Shown: positions 33,961 to 45,532, counted from the stretch's first letter. The stretch: 64,000 nt of DNA from Micropterix aruncella (GCA_944548615.1 OX155957.1:29038935-29102934); one strand, 5' to 3'. Translations and numbers: made by a program. Notes: generated by a model from the letters alone, not told the origin.

Positions 33961-34278
33961 ACAAAATTGAAATCAAAACGAATACGACACGAGTCGTAAG
34001 GGCTCGCATTTGCTCGCCAGATGTTCCACTACTCGGCCTATGCAGATGTCCGAATGCTCGAAAAGGTCGCCATCCTTTACCTTTCGCGTTCGTCGGGACG
34101 GACCCCTCTGCCCACATTTCTCGCACCTTCTTCCCGCATTGCCATGTAGCTCGAGAGTAAAGCTACTGGTTGGTATACTGTGGTAAAGCATTTTTCGATG
34201 ATAAATATTTATTTTCACTTTTCTGTCTTAAGACTTAATTAGAAACCCTCGTATTATTAATATTATCTTTTCTTACAG

Positions 34279-34756
34279 ATGTTACAATAAATTCATTTGC
34301 CAACTCAAAAAGCGGCGCTAACCAAGGACGCATAAAAAAATCCGCAATCACCAGCGACATAAGCGTACTAGTGGAGAACGACGACTTGGCATGGATAGAC
34401 AATGCCGATCTGATCGACGAGGACACCGAGTTGAGCTTTAAAGAGGGAGAAGATGGCCTCAAGACCATCATTTACACTAAGATCTCAAGCAAGCAGAGGA
34501 GGCGGCGACTGCGTAGAGAAATTCCTATGGATGAACGCGAAGGAGTCGATTATCGCTTCGACGTATGGTTTGCGATATCAGAATACGTCCGGCCCGAAGA
34601 CATCGGTAGATTTGCTTGCATAAACAAGACTACGTTGGCCGTGACAAACACGCCCAAATTTTGGTTTAATTTGTATAGAAGATACTACAAGAAGGAAAGC
34701 AAGCTGCCTCAGCGGTTGCAGCCCGAATTCATTATGAGACGGCTGTACAGTTTAAG
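34279..34756 (+). CDS. TMEM183: TMEM183 exon 2 (F-box-like region)
   Basis: Acceptor TTTCTTACAG, donor AG|GTCTGT, phase 1 in and phase 2 out. It codes for residues 16-175: the conserved DVTINSFANSKSGANQGRIK, an acidic stretch (DNADLIDEDTE), an Arg-rich patch KQRRRRLRR (about 87-95), then the F-box-like segment from residue 107 (FDVWFAISEYVRPEDIGRF ... FWFNLYRRYY). Human TMEM183A has the equivalent IRPEDI and FWxxLYRRHY. The exon follows a 1.4-kb intron holding LINE and mariner fragments. Confidence 0.92.
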
Positions 34757-34815
34757 GTCTGTGACATATTATTAATTGATCTTCTTTTCAATGACACACT
34801 TACTTGTAAAGCCTA

Positions 34816-35050
34816 AGAGCCGGTTCACACGATGCAGTGCGGCTCCGGTGCGGCGCCTGAGCGGTGCCAATAACATTAAAAAACGGTTTATTTTAAATTT
34901 ATTGTTTATTTTCATTTATAGAATTTATCATAAAGTAAACGATTTAAGATAATTATAATAATGATACCATCTGTTAATAGTAGTTTTTACACAACTTCCC
35001 AACAAATCTTTGCGGTGCGGTAACGCACCGCATCGTATGGATCGGCCTTT
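34816..35050. mobile_element. Probable hAT-type MITE
   Basis: AGAGCCGGTTCACACGATGC and the inverse GCATCGTATGGATCGGCCTTT-like end are about 235 bp apart, with GC-rich GTGCGG arms and an AT-rich centre. An 8-bp duplication is not evident. Confidence 0.55.
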
Positions 35051-36161
35051 ATGCCGGGCTTACACATAGTCAGGGAGCTAATGAATTTTCGGTACTGATT
35101 TTCCCAGTCATCCAAGTCGATAGGATTATTCTGTGATTAATTCTAAGTAGCAGACATGTGTCTTGTGGGGGGGGGGGGGGGGGGGGGTTCCGGTGGGTTG
35201 AGCTGGCAAATACTTTTGAAAAGACAATTATCCTGCCATTTTTTAGCACTAATTAAAATCGTTTTACTGCCAAGTCGAATGCAACATTGATTAGAAAAAA
35301 ATATCTGGCCGATCTATAGGTATAATAAATGTGTCTTGCACATGAAAAACCATACAAAATAGTGGCTCTATTCCAGACCTGAAAATTGGTCATATGATAC
35401 TCAACATTATAACGATAGCTTATTATAACATCTGGTTGTGATTTGCGATCGCCAAAGCCTTGCCATACTCATTTAATTCGCGTTAGAATGATGCACATTA
35501 AAAGAGTATCGCGCACATCAAACGAATTACGCCCATAAAACTCCGCACCACCACAAACTTCAATAGAGTCTGGCGAGGCTTTAGTTATTATGAACATCAG
35601 CCAGATGTGTTTTGTTCTTGAAATTATAGGATGAATTATAGGATGTACAGTAATTTCAAGACAGTGAAAATGAGAACAATGACTGTAATTTTGTCTTATT
35701 TTTAGATCCCCAGGAGCATTCTGCGATTTCTTTAAGAAGCCAGACTTTTTTCAAATGATAATCTATGATAAAATTTCAATTTGTATCATAAGTTTTAGAC
35801 ATGTAAAAATAATAGGGTTGTTATCCGTAAATCACATTGATTTTTTTCAGGTTTTATAATTGTTGAAATATTCCCGTCAGATTATTTAGTTCCAACTGTA
35901 AATAAGCAAGATTGCTTTTCTTATGCATTTAATGTTCGACTTTAGTGGATGGAAAAGATTTGTAACTGGAAAAATAAGTACAATTCAATTGCACCTCCCG
36001 CCCACCCACCCATCTTATAATCTTTGCCAGACTCAGAATTTCTTGATTAGCATCATCAATAGACTTGATTTAATTACCTAGGCTTTTTAAGGCCTGGGCG
36101 TATTATTATTATTATTTTATTCATGTATGGTGTTAGTCACTTTCCTTTTATTTCATTGCAG

Positions 36162-36435
36162 GCAATGTGTGATTCGTTCGCTTCATTACACTTACGAACC
36201 ATACTTAAAGCGTTTACAAAACGAAGGGAATCCGCACGATCTGGTGTCGAGACGCTGCACGATGATGTGGTACAAAAAACAAAAGAATCAATGGCAGTTT
36301 TTTTTCAAATTGAAGATTGTCAATCACGTGCAATACAGATGCGAAAATGCAGTAGATTCGGATGAAGAAATCGACCTGTCAAATGTATGGGCCAATCATC
36401 TCGCTAACGATGAGGAAGAGTGTAAAATAATGCAG
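36162..36435 (+). CDS. TMEM183: TMEM183 exon 3
   Basis: Acceptor TTTCATTGCAG and donor CAG|GTATTT. The split codon AGG gives SLR|QCVIRSLHYTYEPY, matching the family's LRxCVIRSLYHMYEPF, which confirms the junction. It contains WYKKQKNQWQFFFKLKIV, corresponding to the family's conserved CRKIVGNRxxxWEFNFKFK region, and an acidic stretch before the phase 0 donor. It encodes residues 175-266. Confidence 0.93.
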
Positions 36436-36599
36436 GTATTTATATTTTTATAACTTCCTATAAAAAACCTTTCGATTCAAAAATGTTAATTTTGAATGAA
36501 CCGGGCAGACTGCAGAAATAACTACATACATCAGATTTAAATTTTGCACGGTTGGCTTTTTTGCTGTGACCTCCAAGATTGTGTTAACGTTGAATTTGT

Positions 36600-36860
36600 A
36601 AATTTCTTTAGCCATATCGAATCGTAATAATTAGTGAGAAATTTATATGTCTCAATCAAGTTCTCTCTTATTAATCAGTCCAAGTAATTCCAAGCGATCT
36701 TCATAATTCGTATTCTTTAGGCCCACTGGCATTTTTGCTACCCTTCGCTGCACCTTTTCTAGGACATCTACATCTTTGCATGATTAGTGGTTCCAGAGCT
36801 GATACCCATACTCAAGAATAGGTCTCATAGATCTTATAAAAACCTCTATTGACAGATGTC
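36600..36860 (-). pseudogene. CR1/Rex-like LINE fragment
   Basis: Minus-strand frames contain RPILEYGYQLWNH, KDVDVLEKVQRRVAKMPVGL and YEDRLELLGL, the canonical C-terminal RT motif of CR1/Rex-type LINEs, with one stop. It lies in TMEM183 intron 3. Confidence 0.7.
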
Positions 36861-37879
36861 TTTCTTGAGTATTGCCTATTTTTTAAAGTATGGCAATCAG
36901 TTAAAATAAAAAACCTTTTTTTCCTTTTATGATGTGGCTTTATTTATCGAACAATTGGTTACGTTTCACAATGAAGCAAGTAGACTTCCATAGACATTAG
37001 TCAAATACAAAGTGGTCACCGGGAAGCAGTCGTATCCACACGACGTAAAGAAGTGTTGACTCTACCTAACTCTCAGCACGCCTAAACGGAAACAAGCTGC
37101 CTGACCAGTGGCGTAGAAGCAGTTCAAACCGGACTACTCTGCCACTGGAAGGTGCAGAGACCCATCCGAGAGTTGTGCAGGTGCAGAGACCCCTTTGACA
37201 TGGCCCGCATGATAGGGTAGCAGGTCAAGCCTGAAATTTTCGGAATCCTTTTATTCCAATGCGCCTTTTATTCCACCCGACGGGCGCACCTTTTGTTGAT
37301 GTTTCTGCACTGAGGATTAATCGTTCCTTTTCTAGTTCATCCCGGTGCTGCTATGTCCTAATTCGTCCTATATAAAAGTAGCCTCGCATGGAGTTCAACC
37401 GCACTTTACTGATTAAAGCAATGCCTAAAGGGTAGAAAGCATTTAATCGAACAACGGCCACCTTACGGTGGTAAAATTTAGAGAATTTTGCCAAAAATAG
37501 GCGAAACTCACTAGGGGGCTGTCGACAAAATCTTCTGCGCGCATTCCGATCTTGCCTAAAATGCCCGATAGCTTGTTTCGCAAATGCTTCATCCCGAAAA
37601 CATCTGCGGCCACCTGCACTTGTGCCTGGGCGAAGAATGAAGTGAAAATAATCAGATTCACCGATTCTAGAGGATCCGACTCACAAAAGAACCGTTCGCT
37701 TCACCGGAATGAATGACTCGGCTCAGAGTGGCGAGCGATGGCTCACTACGGAAGTACCAGGGTTCTCAGAGTGGAGCCAAAAGAGCCAAAGGAAGGAATG
37801 GAATGACTGGTCGGTTCGGTGGAGTGGTGGAGCTAAAGGAGTAGCTGGCTCCTATGAACCCGGAATGGAGTGGCTAGTA

Positions 37880-38660
37880 GTTTTTCAAATCCGTAATAGT
37901 TTTGGGCGATTTTTGCAAATATTTTTACCCATTCTGGACCACATATTTCCTATGATATTTAAATCGGGACTGTTTCCTGGCCATGACAGTGATTTCAATC
38001 CTAATGATTCTTTGAACTGTGATACCTGAGAAAAAAATTAAATGAATTTAGCATTGGGAATATCCACCAAGACACTCACTAAGATAAGGAAAAAAATTTT
38101 TTTTTGGAAATTAACTCACAGATCAGGCTTAATGGCAAGATGCAAAATCGTCCTGAAATACTGGTTCATCAATTTTTTGTGTCAAATTCTCAGGTGTTGG
38201 CAAAACACCTACAAGAATTATGTTTTTGTATTTCTCAGCATTCACTGACCCTTCTAGCATAATCAGACTGCCAACACCAAGTCAAGTGATGAATCCCCAC
38301 ACCATGACATATCGAAAACGCATTACTGTGGGTGCAAGGCATTCATCGCTGTACCTCTCTCCAGATCTTTGGCGCACTGTCTCTAAACCGTCTGGATCAA
38401 TCAAATTAAATTTGGACTCGTGAGAAAAAATAACCCCCTCCCAATCGCTCAAAGACCATTTTTTTTTATCTTTGGCCCATTGCAGTCGTTTTCTCTTCAT
38501 TTCTTTGGACAGTAGAGGTTTTTTGCAGATCGTTATCGTTGAGCCTATTTTGAACAGTTCCGACACTAACGTTTGCACCGATGATGTTTTGGATTTCCAC
38601 TCTTAGGTCTGAAGCAGAAGCAAAATGATTTTTTAAAGAAAGCTGTTTCAAAATGCGATT
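37880..38660 (-). pseudogene. Tc1-like transposase, decayed but nearly full length
   Basis: Minus-strand fragments in order: FASASDLRVEIQNIIGANVS (helix-turn-helix), KRKRLQWAKDKKKWSLSDWE, VIFSHESKFNLIDPDG (first catalytic Asp replaced by His in the SDE/SHE position), MVWGFIT, then SLSWPGNSPDLNIIGNMW (third acidic residue replaced by Gly). Frameshifts separate the fragments. It lies in TMEM183 intron 3. Confidence 0.8.
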
Positions 38661-38699
38661 AATCGACTACTCGCTGTAAAAACAGTGGATTTAATCAAA

Positions 38700-38937
38700 A
38701 TATTAGGATACTGCTTGTACTTTTGGCTACCGTTTTAGTGACAATAGCATCAGCCGAGAGAAGCTTTTTAACAATGAGAAAAATAAAATTATTTCTGAGA
38801 AATCAGGCAACGATTGAATGGTTCAATGGATTAGCGTAATACATATTCACAGACATGTTCCTGTCGAAGCTGAAAAGCTATTATAGACTGTTTTTTGAGA
38901 CATGTGTTTCGAGACACTTTTGGAGAATAACTAAAAT
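38700..38937 (+). pseudogene. hAT transposase C-terminal dimerisation domain remnant
   Basis: The frame from 38708 gives ILLVLLATVLVTIASAERSF, then TMRKIKLFLRNQ, then a stop after NGLA. SAERSFxxxxxIKxxLRxxM is the hATC dimerisation signature. It abuts the Tc1 remnant. Confidence 0.7.
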
Positions 38938-39285
38938 AGATCATAAAAATAAAAAAATAAATCGATAATTGCTACGTATTTTGATTTTAACTATGTATTT
39001 CTTATTAGGTAGTTAAATTTTAAATATTATGTTATTGATTATATAGCGTATTAGATTGATCAACGTTGTACTACAATCTGCCAACCAAAATTTTCCTACA
39101 TAATGCAACGTGTAGATAGCACCCATAGTTAAAAAATTGATTAATCTACTATTATTCTGCATAAATTTGATATAAGATAATAAACATAATGTAATATAAT
39201 CTAATATAATACAAAGTAATGATGCTATATATATGTATATATCTATGAATATATTATATGTGTGTATGTATATAATAATAATAAT

Positions 39286-39395
39286 AATAATGCTTTATTT
39301 AAGAGAAAGTAGTACAAAAATTATGTCTTAAAAACTACCCAACTAGGTTAATGCCCGTACTAGGGTAGATTCTTTTCTTTTAAATTAAGATGCGC
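39286..39395 (+). repeat. (TAA)n with family J repeat
   Basis: TAATAATAATAATAATAATG runs straight into GCTTTATTTAAGAG, then ACCCAACTAGGTTAATGCCC and GTACTAGGGTAG, again a microsatellite joined to family J. Confidence 0.6.
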
Positions 39396-39507
39396 ACGTA
39401 ATTTTATACTGCAATTATAGAACTATGGTAATATTTTACTTGTTTATATAATATTTAACATTATACATATATTATTCTCATTTATATATAAATATATACA
39501 TTTACCT

Positions 39508-39554
39508 ACTTGTATTATTTACATACTATTATTATGTATGTAAATAATACAAGT
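39508..39554. repeat. Perfect 19-bp hairpin
   Basis: ACTTGTATTATTTACATAC and its exact inverse flank a 9-nt AT loop. Part of a third arm follows. Confidence 0.85.
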
Positions 39555-39825
39555 TATTATTTACATACATAATAATACATTACGTAATAATACAATAATA
39601 ATACAAGTATTATGATATGTATCTATATATGTGTATATGTATGATATGAGTACCAATGTCAGTTATGCTTCTCCACCCAAGTCTGAAAATAAATCGCATG
39701 CCCAGATACAGGCTATATTCTTCCTAGATGGGCATGCGCTGAGCATGGTCATGTGAATGGGTCGTCGTTTACTTCGCACCATTACTTGGTATAACAATTC
39801 TATGAGTTCCGCATGTTATGTTTAA

Positions 39826-40130
39826 CCCGTTGAGTATGAGTCAACCAAATCTGGTCGCGAAACAATTATCCGTTGAGTACGAGTCGACCAAATCTGGTCG
39901 CGTGTATTTTTCACTTCTTTGACGTTCTCATATTTATTCATAATTATCTAATTGTTTTACAAAATGATATTTCAATATTCTATATTCGAAATTTCAATGC
40001 AATCATTGTTCAGTTGTTCTTTTTATGATTGGTGTAGTAGTTTCGTAGTTATAGTACTTTAAGTCGATGTCGCCGAAAATCCTGCAAAAGAGACAGATGC
40101 ATCCATGAAAATACCCATTTACTCCAAGGG
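39826..40130. mobile_element. piggyBac-type MITE
   Basis: 305 bp bounded by TTAA (39822-39825, 40131-40134), with ends CCCGTTGAGTATGAG and the inverse CTCCAAGGG. TTAA plus CCC-starting termini are piggyBac hallmarks. The left part holds a tandem pair of a ~38-bp unit (ACCAAATCTGGTCGCG). Confidence 0.8.
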
Positions 40131-40815
40131 TTAAAATAAATAAATAATAAAAAAAATTATTATTATGTTCAATATGGCAACTTTCATGGTATAACAGTAT
40201 GGCAGTGCACTGTAGATGGCGCTCTGAGCTCGTTTATACGGTATAAAATAATAATAACAAACAAATTTTAAGTTATATTATTTTATTATTATTTACAAGA
40301 TAGATGGCAATAAGCATTGAATGTTATTATTGTTATTGTTGGTTTAATTATTGGGTTTTGTATTCGATTGGTTCTTTATATAAAACCGCTTAATATCAAT
40401 GTTATTATAGATAAATTGCTATTAGTTTGGCCGTCAATGCTATCAGCAGTGCAGGATTTACGTATAAACTACACAAGAAATTGTCATATATACTTAAATA
40501 TACTGCAGCAAAGGCTGAAATAGCTTAGGGTCTTATCAAGTCTAAATCCAGCACTGTCTGTCAGCGCCACCTGCATTTTACAATATCGGAAGAATTGCCA
40601 AATTGTATTATAGAATTGCGCAATCTAATACCATATTATAATCAATGGTTGTATGATCACCTAAAGTAGTTTATAAAAACGTATTTAACTAACAAATTTA
40701 TTTAATCACACTGTCTGAATTTTGTCGGGCCAATCCTCACTCGCCAACTAAAAATAGGTTTCGCCCCCTCTGAAGCTGAATCATGATTACTTCAAACTAT
40801 TTCCTTTGGTTTCAG

Positions 40816-41109
40816 GTGACGTGCGAAAGCTTCTGCGACATACCAATGGTGATGGGCATGGTGCTCACTCTAGTGAACGTATCGCTAGCTCAGGGCTTGA
40901 TTCATCTCCGACTGCATCTAGGCTTTCGGAGTGGGATCTACTCGAAAGCTCTTCTTCCCGAATGTTCCATAAATTTGGACAGCGTCATCAAGATACAAGT
41001 GTTTGACTGGTGGCATCCAAACTATCCCCATTTTAACTACCTTCTACCGATAAGCGACAAAACGGAAGAAGAGAACAATATCTTCCTCAGTTTAGAGAAG
41101 TTTTTGTGA
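40816..41109 (+). CDS. TMEM183: TMEM183 exon 4 (transmembrane segment and C terminus)
   Basis: Acceptor TGGTTTCAG, phase 0. It encodes residues 267-363: VTCESFCDIPMVMGMVLTLV (hydrophobic, about 275-297, the single predicted membrane span), LRLHLGFRSG, then IQVFDWWHPNYPHFNYLLP, matching the family's DWWHPQYPFSLR end, with a longer acidic tail (KTEEENNIFLSLEKFL) before TGA. Total 363 residues against 376 in human TMEM183A. The 4.4-kb intron before it is filled with transposons. No AATAAA is seen in the first ~230 bp after the stop. Confidence 0.93.
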   Translation: MTCESFCDIPMVMGMVLTLVNVSLAQGLIHLRLHLGFRSGIYSKALLPECSINLDSVIKIQVFDWWHPNYPHFNYLLPISDKTEEENNIFLSLEKFL

Positions 41110-41339
41110 ATCTAGGTGAATATTGTGATTTGAACGTTTGGTGATTGGCTACTATATTTCGAAGAATCAAAATTATACCTACAAGTACAGTCGTTGCATT
41201 TTGAATTGACTAACCTATCGCTAAAATGGAATTCAATAATCACCGTTTCCTAATTACTGAATTTCGTTCGACTCATTTATACCTGCTTAGGTAACTGAGC
41301 GGTACATTTTGACAAATCAATGGCTGTGGATTAGTTTCC

Positions 41340-41700
41340 AAACCTAAAAACGAGATGTGATCAAAGTTTTTCCCCCCAGAGGTTTTCGATCGGGTTGAGA
41401 TCGGGGGAGTTTCCGGGCCATTCAAGTACAGTAATTTGGTTCTGTGTGGAAAACTGTTTCACTTTTTGCGAAGAATAGCATGGGGCGAGATCCTGTTGAA
41501 TAATTCCCTCGGAACGATAGACCTTGTGGAGATCCCGTATCTTACGGTTTGATAAGATGTTAATATATTGGTCCGAATTTGAATTCGGACGGTACTGTAT
41601 GTATTTTTTCCGAGCTACTGGGTAGGTATCGTCACTTTTATCCAATTTATTTTTAAATTTTGATTGAATTGTTTTTTTATGACTACTCAAAAATGTGTAG
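41340..41700 (-). pseudogene. Tc1-like transposase fragment
   Basis: The minus frame reads FKNKLDKSDDTYPVARKKYI, then IIQQDLAPCYSSQKVKQF (catalytic Asp of QQDxAPCHxS), then LEWPGNSPDLNPIENLWG (third catalytic Glu retained). It begins 230 bp after the TMEM183 stop codon and may supply or disrupt its 3'UTR. Confidence 0.8.
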
Positions 41701-41915
41701 GATACATTCTTTTGAGTTCATTCCTTCGTTCGTTTTATTGCAGGTTTAATGTATGTTTTTTTGGAAGTTGGTCTGTACTAATATATCCTGGACATAAAAT
41801 ACTAAATAATATCGAGTCCCCGAAAGACTAAGCATAGAGGAATTAGGTACTTACTAAAAATGATAATTCGTTGATGGATATTAAATACAGTTATTATGAA
41901 TCGGATTACCTAATT

Positions 41916-42580
41916 CTTCTTCTTCTCCGTCGGTCCCTCATTACTGAGGATCGTGGCCACTAGACAACAGTTTGCCTACGAGCCTCCTCCACTTTGACCT
42001 GTCTTCTGCATGGCGGGTCGCACATTGTATTGACCCTTTTGTAACTTCTTTGATGAGGTCGTTCCATCTGGCCGGTGATCTCTGCTTCTTCTTCCCTCCA
42101 GGAAAGCATTTTCTACAGATTCTCTGTGTTTCTCCTGACAACATGACCGAAGAACTGCGGACCCTTCTCATGCATACGGTAGAGAGCCTCGCTTGGATGC
42201 CGAGATCTTTCAGGACAGATTTGTTGGTGCGGCGTGCTGTCCATGGGATTCCTAGCATTTTACGCCAACACCGCATCTCCAGTGCATCGATTTTGGTGCT
42301 TATCCGAGCCTTCAGGGTCTATGTCTCCGATGCATAGAGAAAGATCGAGAAAACCAGAGCTCGAACCAGCCTGACCTTAATCCGCTTACTTATACCCCGA
42401 TTCTTCCACAGCCTTTCTAGCTTGCTCATGGCCGATCTTGCCATTTGGCTTCTGCGTGAGACCTCCTTTTCGCAGTTTCCGTCGTTGCATATCATGGAGC
42501 CCAGATAGACAAAGTATTTCACAGCTTGAAGGTCACTCAGCTCGTTGGTGCGTTGCAAGGTTCCAGCCCGGTTCACAAAC
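41916..42580 (-). mobile_element. RTE/BovB-clade LINE, 5'-truncated
   Basis: The 665-bp insert is flanked by an exact 11-bp duplication ATTACCTAATT (41905-41915, 42581-42591). It encodes the ORF2 C terminus: LQAVKYFVYLGSMICNDGNC, RLVRALVFSIFLYASET, then MLGIPWTARRTNKSVLKDLG and RHAEDRSKWRRLVGK, with one break between the two frames at about 42280-42320. The 3' end is a GGAGAAGAAGAAG tail. Confidence 0.88.
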
Positions 42581-42756
42581 ATTACCTAATTACTGAAAAT
42601 ACAAAACGAAATGTGAAAGCGATCATTCATAAATTATTTTAACAATATTATTTAAATATTCAAGATACAAGAAAAATACGCTACTGAGAAGAAAATAATA
42701 TTAAGGAGCTTTAAATAAATTTACCAAACTGAGTGGGACTTATGCTAGATATTTCA

Positions 42757-42842
42757 TTTATGGGAGACCTGGAGAGCCCGCTCTTTAATCCTTTAAGGAC
42801 CATGGAGAGCCCGACTCTTTAACCCTTTATGTCTCCCATAAA
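42757..42842. repeat. Palindrome enclosing a tandem duplication
   Basis: TTTATGGGAGAC and GTCTCCCATAAA form a perfect 12-bp outer stem. Between them a ~40-bp unit (GGAGAGCCCG ... CTCTTTAA) is duplicated. Confidence 0.7.
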
Positions 42843-43879
42843 TTCAAAAATCATTTTATAAATTATTGAATATGGATAATTCATAAATTATATTTTTTCC
42901 ATGTTATTGAGACATCAGAATCTTAATACAGTGGAGCTTCTCATAATGAGCTCCTGTCATAACGAGTAATTCGCAGTAATTCCTATAGTTCGCAGATAAT
43001 TCGGAGATGCTGACGCCACACGGTCGATTGTGAAGCAGTCTTACCATATGTTATAATTTTTTTATTGCATCCACTGTCTACTGATGAATTTTCAGATTTT
43101 CCAAAACTTTTGGGGATACTAATTAAAATCACACCTTTTCTAGTACGCCAGCTCCAGGTGTCCCGGAATCTAGCCTGCCGACTTTATCCCGGCATTCTAT
43201 GGCCAAAATACTGTCTGAAAGTATCAGCTCTTCCAAAACTTGCACTTTTTTTGTCGTTGGCACCCCAACTAACAGGTAAGTCTTTTGAAAATGCGACGGC
43301 TATATTAGAAGCGACATTGATTTTATTACATAAAATGACTGCGGTCGACCTTTAAGTATTTTGATGATTATTTTTGAGCATATTTTGAAAATCTAGTTGC
43401 ATAATCTGCAAAATAAATTCATATATAGACGCTCTATATGCGACACCTGGTACACACCGACTAGTAAACTTTTCAGGGCATGAAAATAATTGTATAGCTT
43501 CCTTCGTGAGTTTTTTTTTTGGTGTGAATATGGGACAAAATTAAAAAAGAATATTACTTTGCTGTACTAACGACTAAAATTGACAAATAGTTACAGTAGC
43601 GAGCACAGAAATTATTCCAGACTGAAAAGATCAGTTTTTGTAAATATTTTTTTTTAAATTGTGATTTCCGGATGCTTTTTGGTCCAAATTATAAAGCAAC
43701 ACTGTTTAATGATGATATACAAAACAAAACGTGCCTCTTTAGAGAGCAAGCATGAAAAAACTCATAATTTTAAAAACCACATTTATTTAAAATAAAATTA
43801 CATAGTTACATAACACTAATAATTATCAATAACCAACAAAATCAGTACTTTGTTGTTCCTCCTTTTTTTTATTACTGCT

Positions 43880-44694
43880 TCAATACGTTTTGGCATGGAT
43901 TTCACCAAATTTTGTATATAGTGTTGGGAAAAATTTCAAACCACACTTTTCCAATGCTGTTTTTAAGGTTTTCCTTTTTTTCGAAGACTTCAGTTTATTT
44001 ATTTCGATTGCCGTTTTATGCCACAAGTTCTTGATAGGGTTTAGGTCAGGACTATTTCCGGGCCAATCCAGTGTTAGAATTCCATGAATTTTCATATATT
44101 CTTTGACCTAAAAATTATTTTAATAGAGGTATATTTTTTAAATATTTTCTTTTTAACATTATAAATAATAGTGTCAGAAAAAAAAACTTACAGTTTTTGC
44201 TCGGTGACACGGTGCAGAGTCATCTTGGAAAATGCACTCAGAAATATAGGAATAGTGCATTTCACTTGACGGGAATAAATACTCCTCCAATTTTTTTTGT
44301 AAACTTCTGCATTCACAGTTCTTTTTATGGATGCTAATTGCCCCACTCCATAAAAGGAGAAACATCCCCAGACCATTTGTCCAGCAGGATGCTTCACTAT
44401 TGGTCTAAGACGCTCATCGCTTAAACATTCTCCAAATATTCGTCTCACATAGTGAATTCCAACCAAACAAATAAATTAAATTTACTCTCATCTGAGAAAT
44501 TGACTCGTCGATTTTTTAGCCCATTCTAAGCGGGCAATGCACATTTTTTTGGTCAGTAGCGGCTTTTTTGCAGGCCTGGCAAAAAAGGCGCTCTCCCGGA
44601 GTCTTCGCCGTACGGTGTGAACACCCACTTCAGACCCACCAGCCTTTATGAACTCTGTCCTTATATCCACGGCACTTTTGAATCGATTCTGCAA
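43880..44694 (-). pseudogene. Tc1-like transposase (frameshifted)
   Basis: Minus-strand pieces in order: NRFKSAVDIRTEFIKAGG and VHTVRRRLRESAFFARPAKK (paired-like DNA-binding domain), CIARLEWAKK, GECLSDERLRPIVKHPAGQM, VWGCFSFYGVGQL, then FQDDSAPCHRAK (catalytic Asp), then LDWPGNSPDLNPIKNLWH, in which the final Glu is replaced by Lys. Frameshifts and that substitution make it inactive, but it is relatively well preserved. Confidence 0.85.
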
Positions 44695-45052
44695 ACAGAT
44701 TCGCTTTAGAAGTCGATCCTCAGCATGTGTTGTCTTTTTTTATGCCCAGTACCTTTTTTTCGCTCTAGACTTGCATAACCTTTATTTTCTTTTATACAAT
44801 CTAACACTACAGTGTGACTGCATCCAATCTAAACTGCTGTAGCTCTGGAACTCACTTTTTGCGCCGCTAAAGTTAAAATTGTATTTTTTTGTAAGAATAA
44901 TAAATACAAACGGAGCTGCCATGGAATTCACCGACCGGAGTCAGGCCCATCATAATACTATTTTTTTACACTTCTGGGGGGTGAGCAGTGGATTCCGGAC
45001 TTACGACCGGCTGTGGTAGGTTTAGGACAGCTGTCTTGCCACACGTGAGCGT

Positions 45053-45532
45053 TCACCTTACCACCCATTCACTCCCCCTTCGAAGCCATAGAATTTGAGA
45101 TGCGTAAATCGCAGTTTTAGATAATTTTTCTAAGAAAGAGTTGATTATTTTTCTGGAAAGGCCAAGATCTTTAAAGAGGTGAAATAGAGATTTAGCTGGC
45201 AGGCTACGAGCGCCAACTTCCACCGCGTGAAGGTGAACAGTGAAGCCGTTCCGGGTTACGGCATTTGCAAGATCATGGTATTTATTTAATTTGTACTCAT
45301 GGTCTTTTGGGATATTTGATTCCAATAGAACAGTTAATTCTACAATAAGGGCCACCTTCCGAGATAGAGAGTAAAGAGTTATATCTGGACGGAGGGCTGT
45401 GCATCCGAGACTTTCAGAGAATTTATACTGCTTAGAGACCGAATCAACCTCCAGAATCCAATCTGTAGCTTTCTCAATTATTGAGAAAGGTTTTGTAGTT
45501 AAATGTTTTTTGCCTTTAGAGCCATCCCGCAC
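45053..45532 (-). pseudogene. PD-(D/E)xK-like C-terminal domain of an unclassified retroelement ORF
   Basis: The 159-codon open frame contains LGCTALRPDITLYS (RPD near residue 49), VALIVELTVLLESN (ExT near 65-67), YKLNKYHDLA and VEVGARSLPAKSLF, ending ILWLRRGSEWVV. The RPD...ELT...EVG pattern is what I know from large retroelement-derived protein families in cnidarian and fish genomes, where it follows a reverse transcriptase. The spacing of D, E and K fits a restriction-endonuclease-like fold; that is inference. It lies inside the Tc1 element, with a plausible 3'UTR down to about 44905. It is intact over its length but lacks the RT. Confidence 0.6.

Larger units (their letters stand above)
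39042..40652 (+). mobile_element. Family C TIR element, copy 1 (with nested insertions)
   Basis: The left end ATTGATTATATAGCGTATTA and the right end TAATACCATATTATAATCAA are inverted relatives of each other and of the ends at 49503 and 51459. Inner landmarks CTGTAGATGGCGCTCTGAGC and GTTTATACGGTATAAAATAA recur. It carries a family J repeat, a hairpin and a piggyBac MITE as insertions. No transposase ORF is visible. It sits in the last TMEM183 intron. Confidence 0.6.

Noticed and set aside
33973..34218. Minus-strand ORF with CEKCG cysteines in TMEM183 intron 1
   Set aside because: Only one Cys pair and no recognisable zinc-finger spacing or homologue pattern.
37443..37661. 72-codon ORF with a hydrophobic N terminus
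   Set aside because: No paralogue, no domain, and the preceding TATATAAAAG at about 37370 lies on the opposite strand. It may be part of an unrecognised LTR element, but I cannot support a gene.
37668..37680. Vector polylinker-like TCTAGAGGATCC
   Set aside because: The match is only 12 bases and the flanks do not continue the vector sequence; chance is enough.
41972..42337. 121-codon plus-strand ORF
   Set aside because: Antisense shadow of the RTE ORF2 C terminus.
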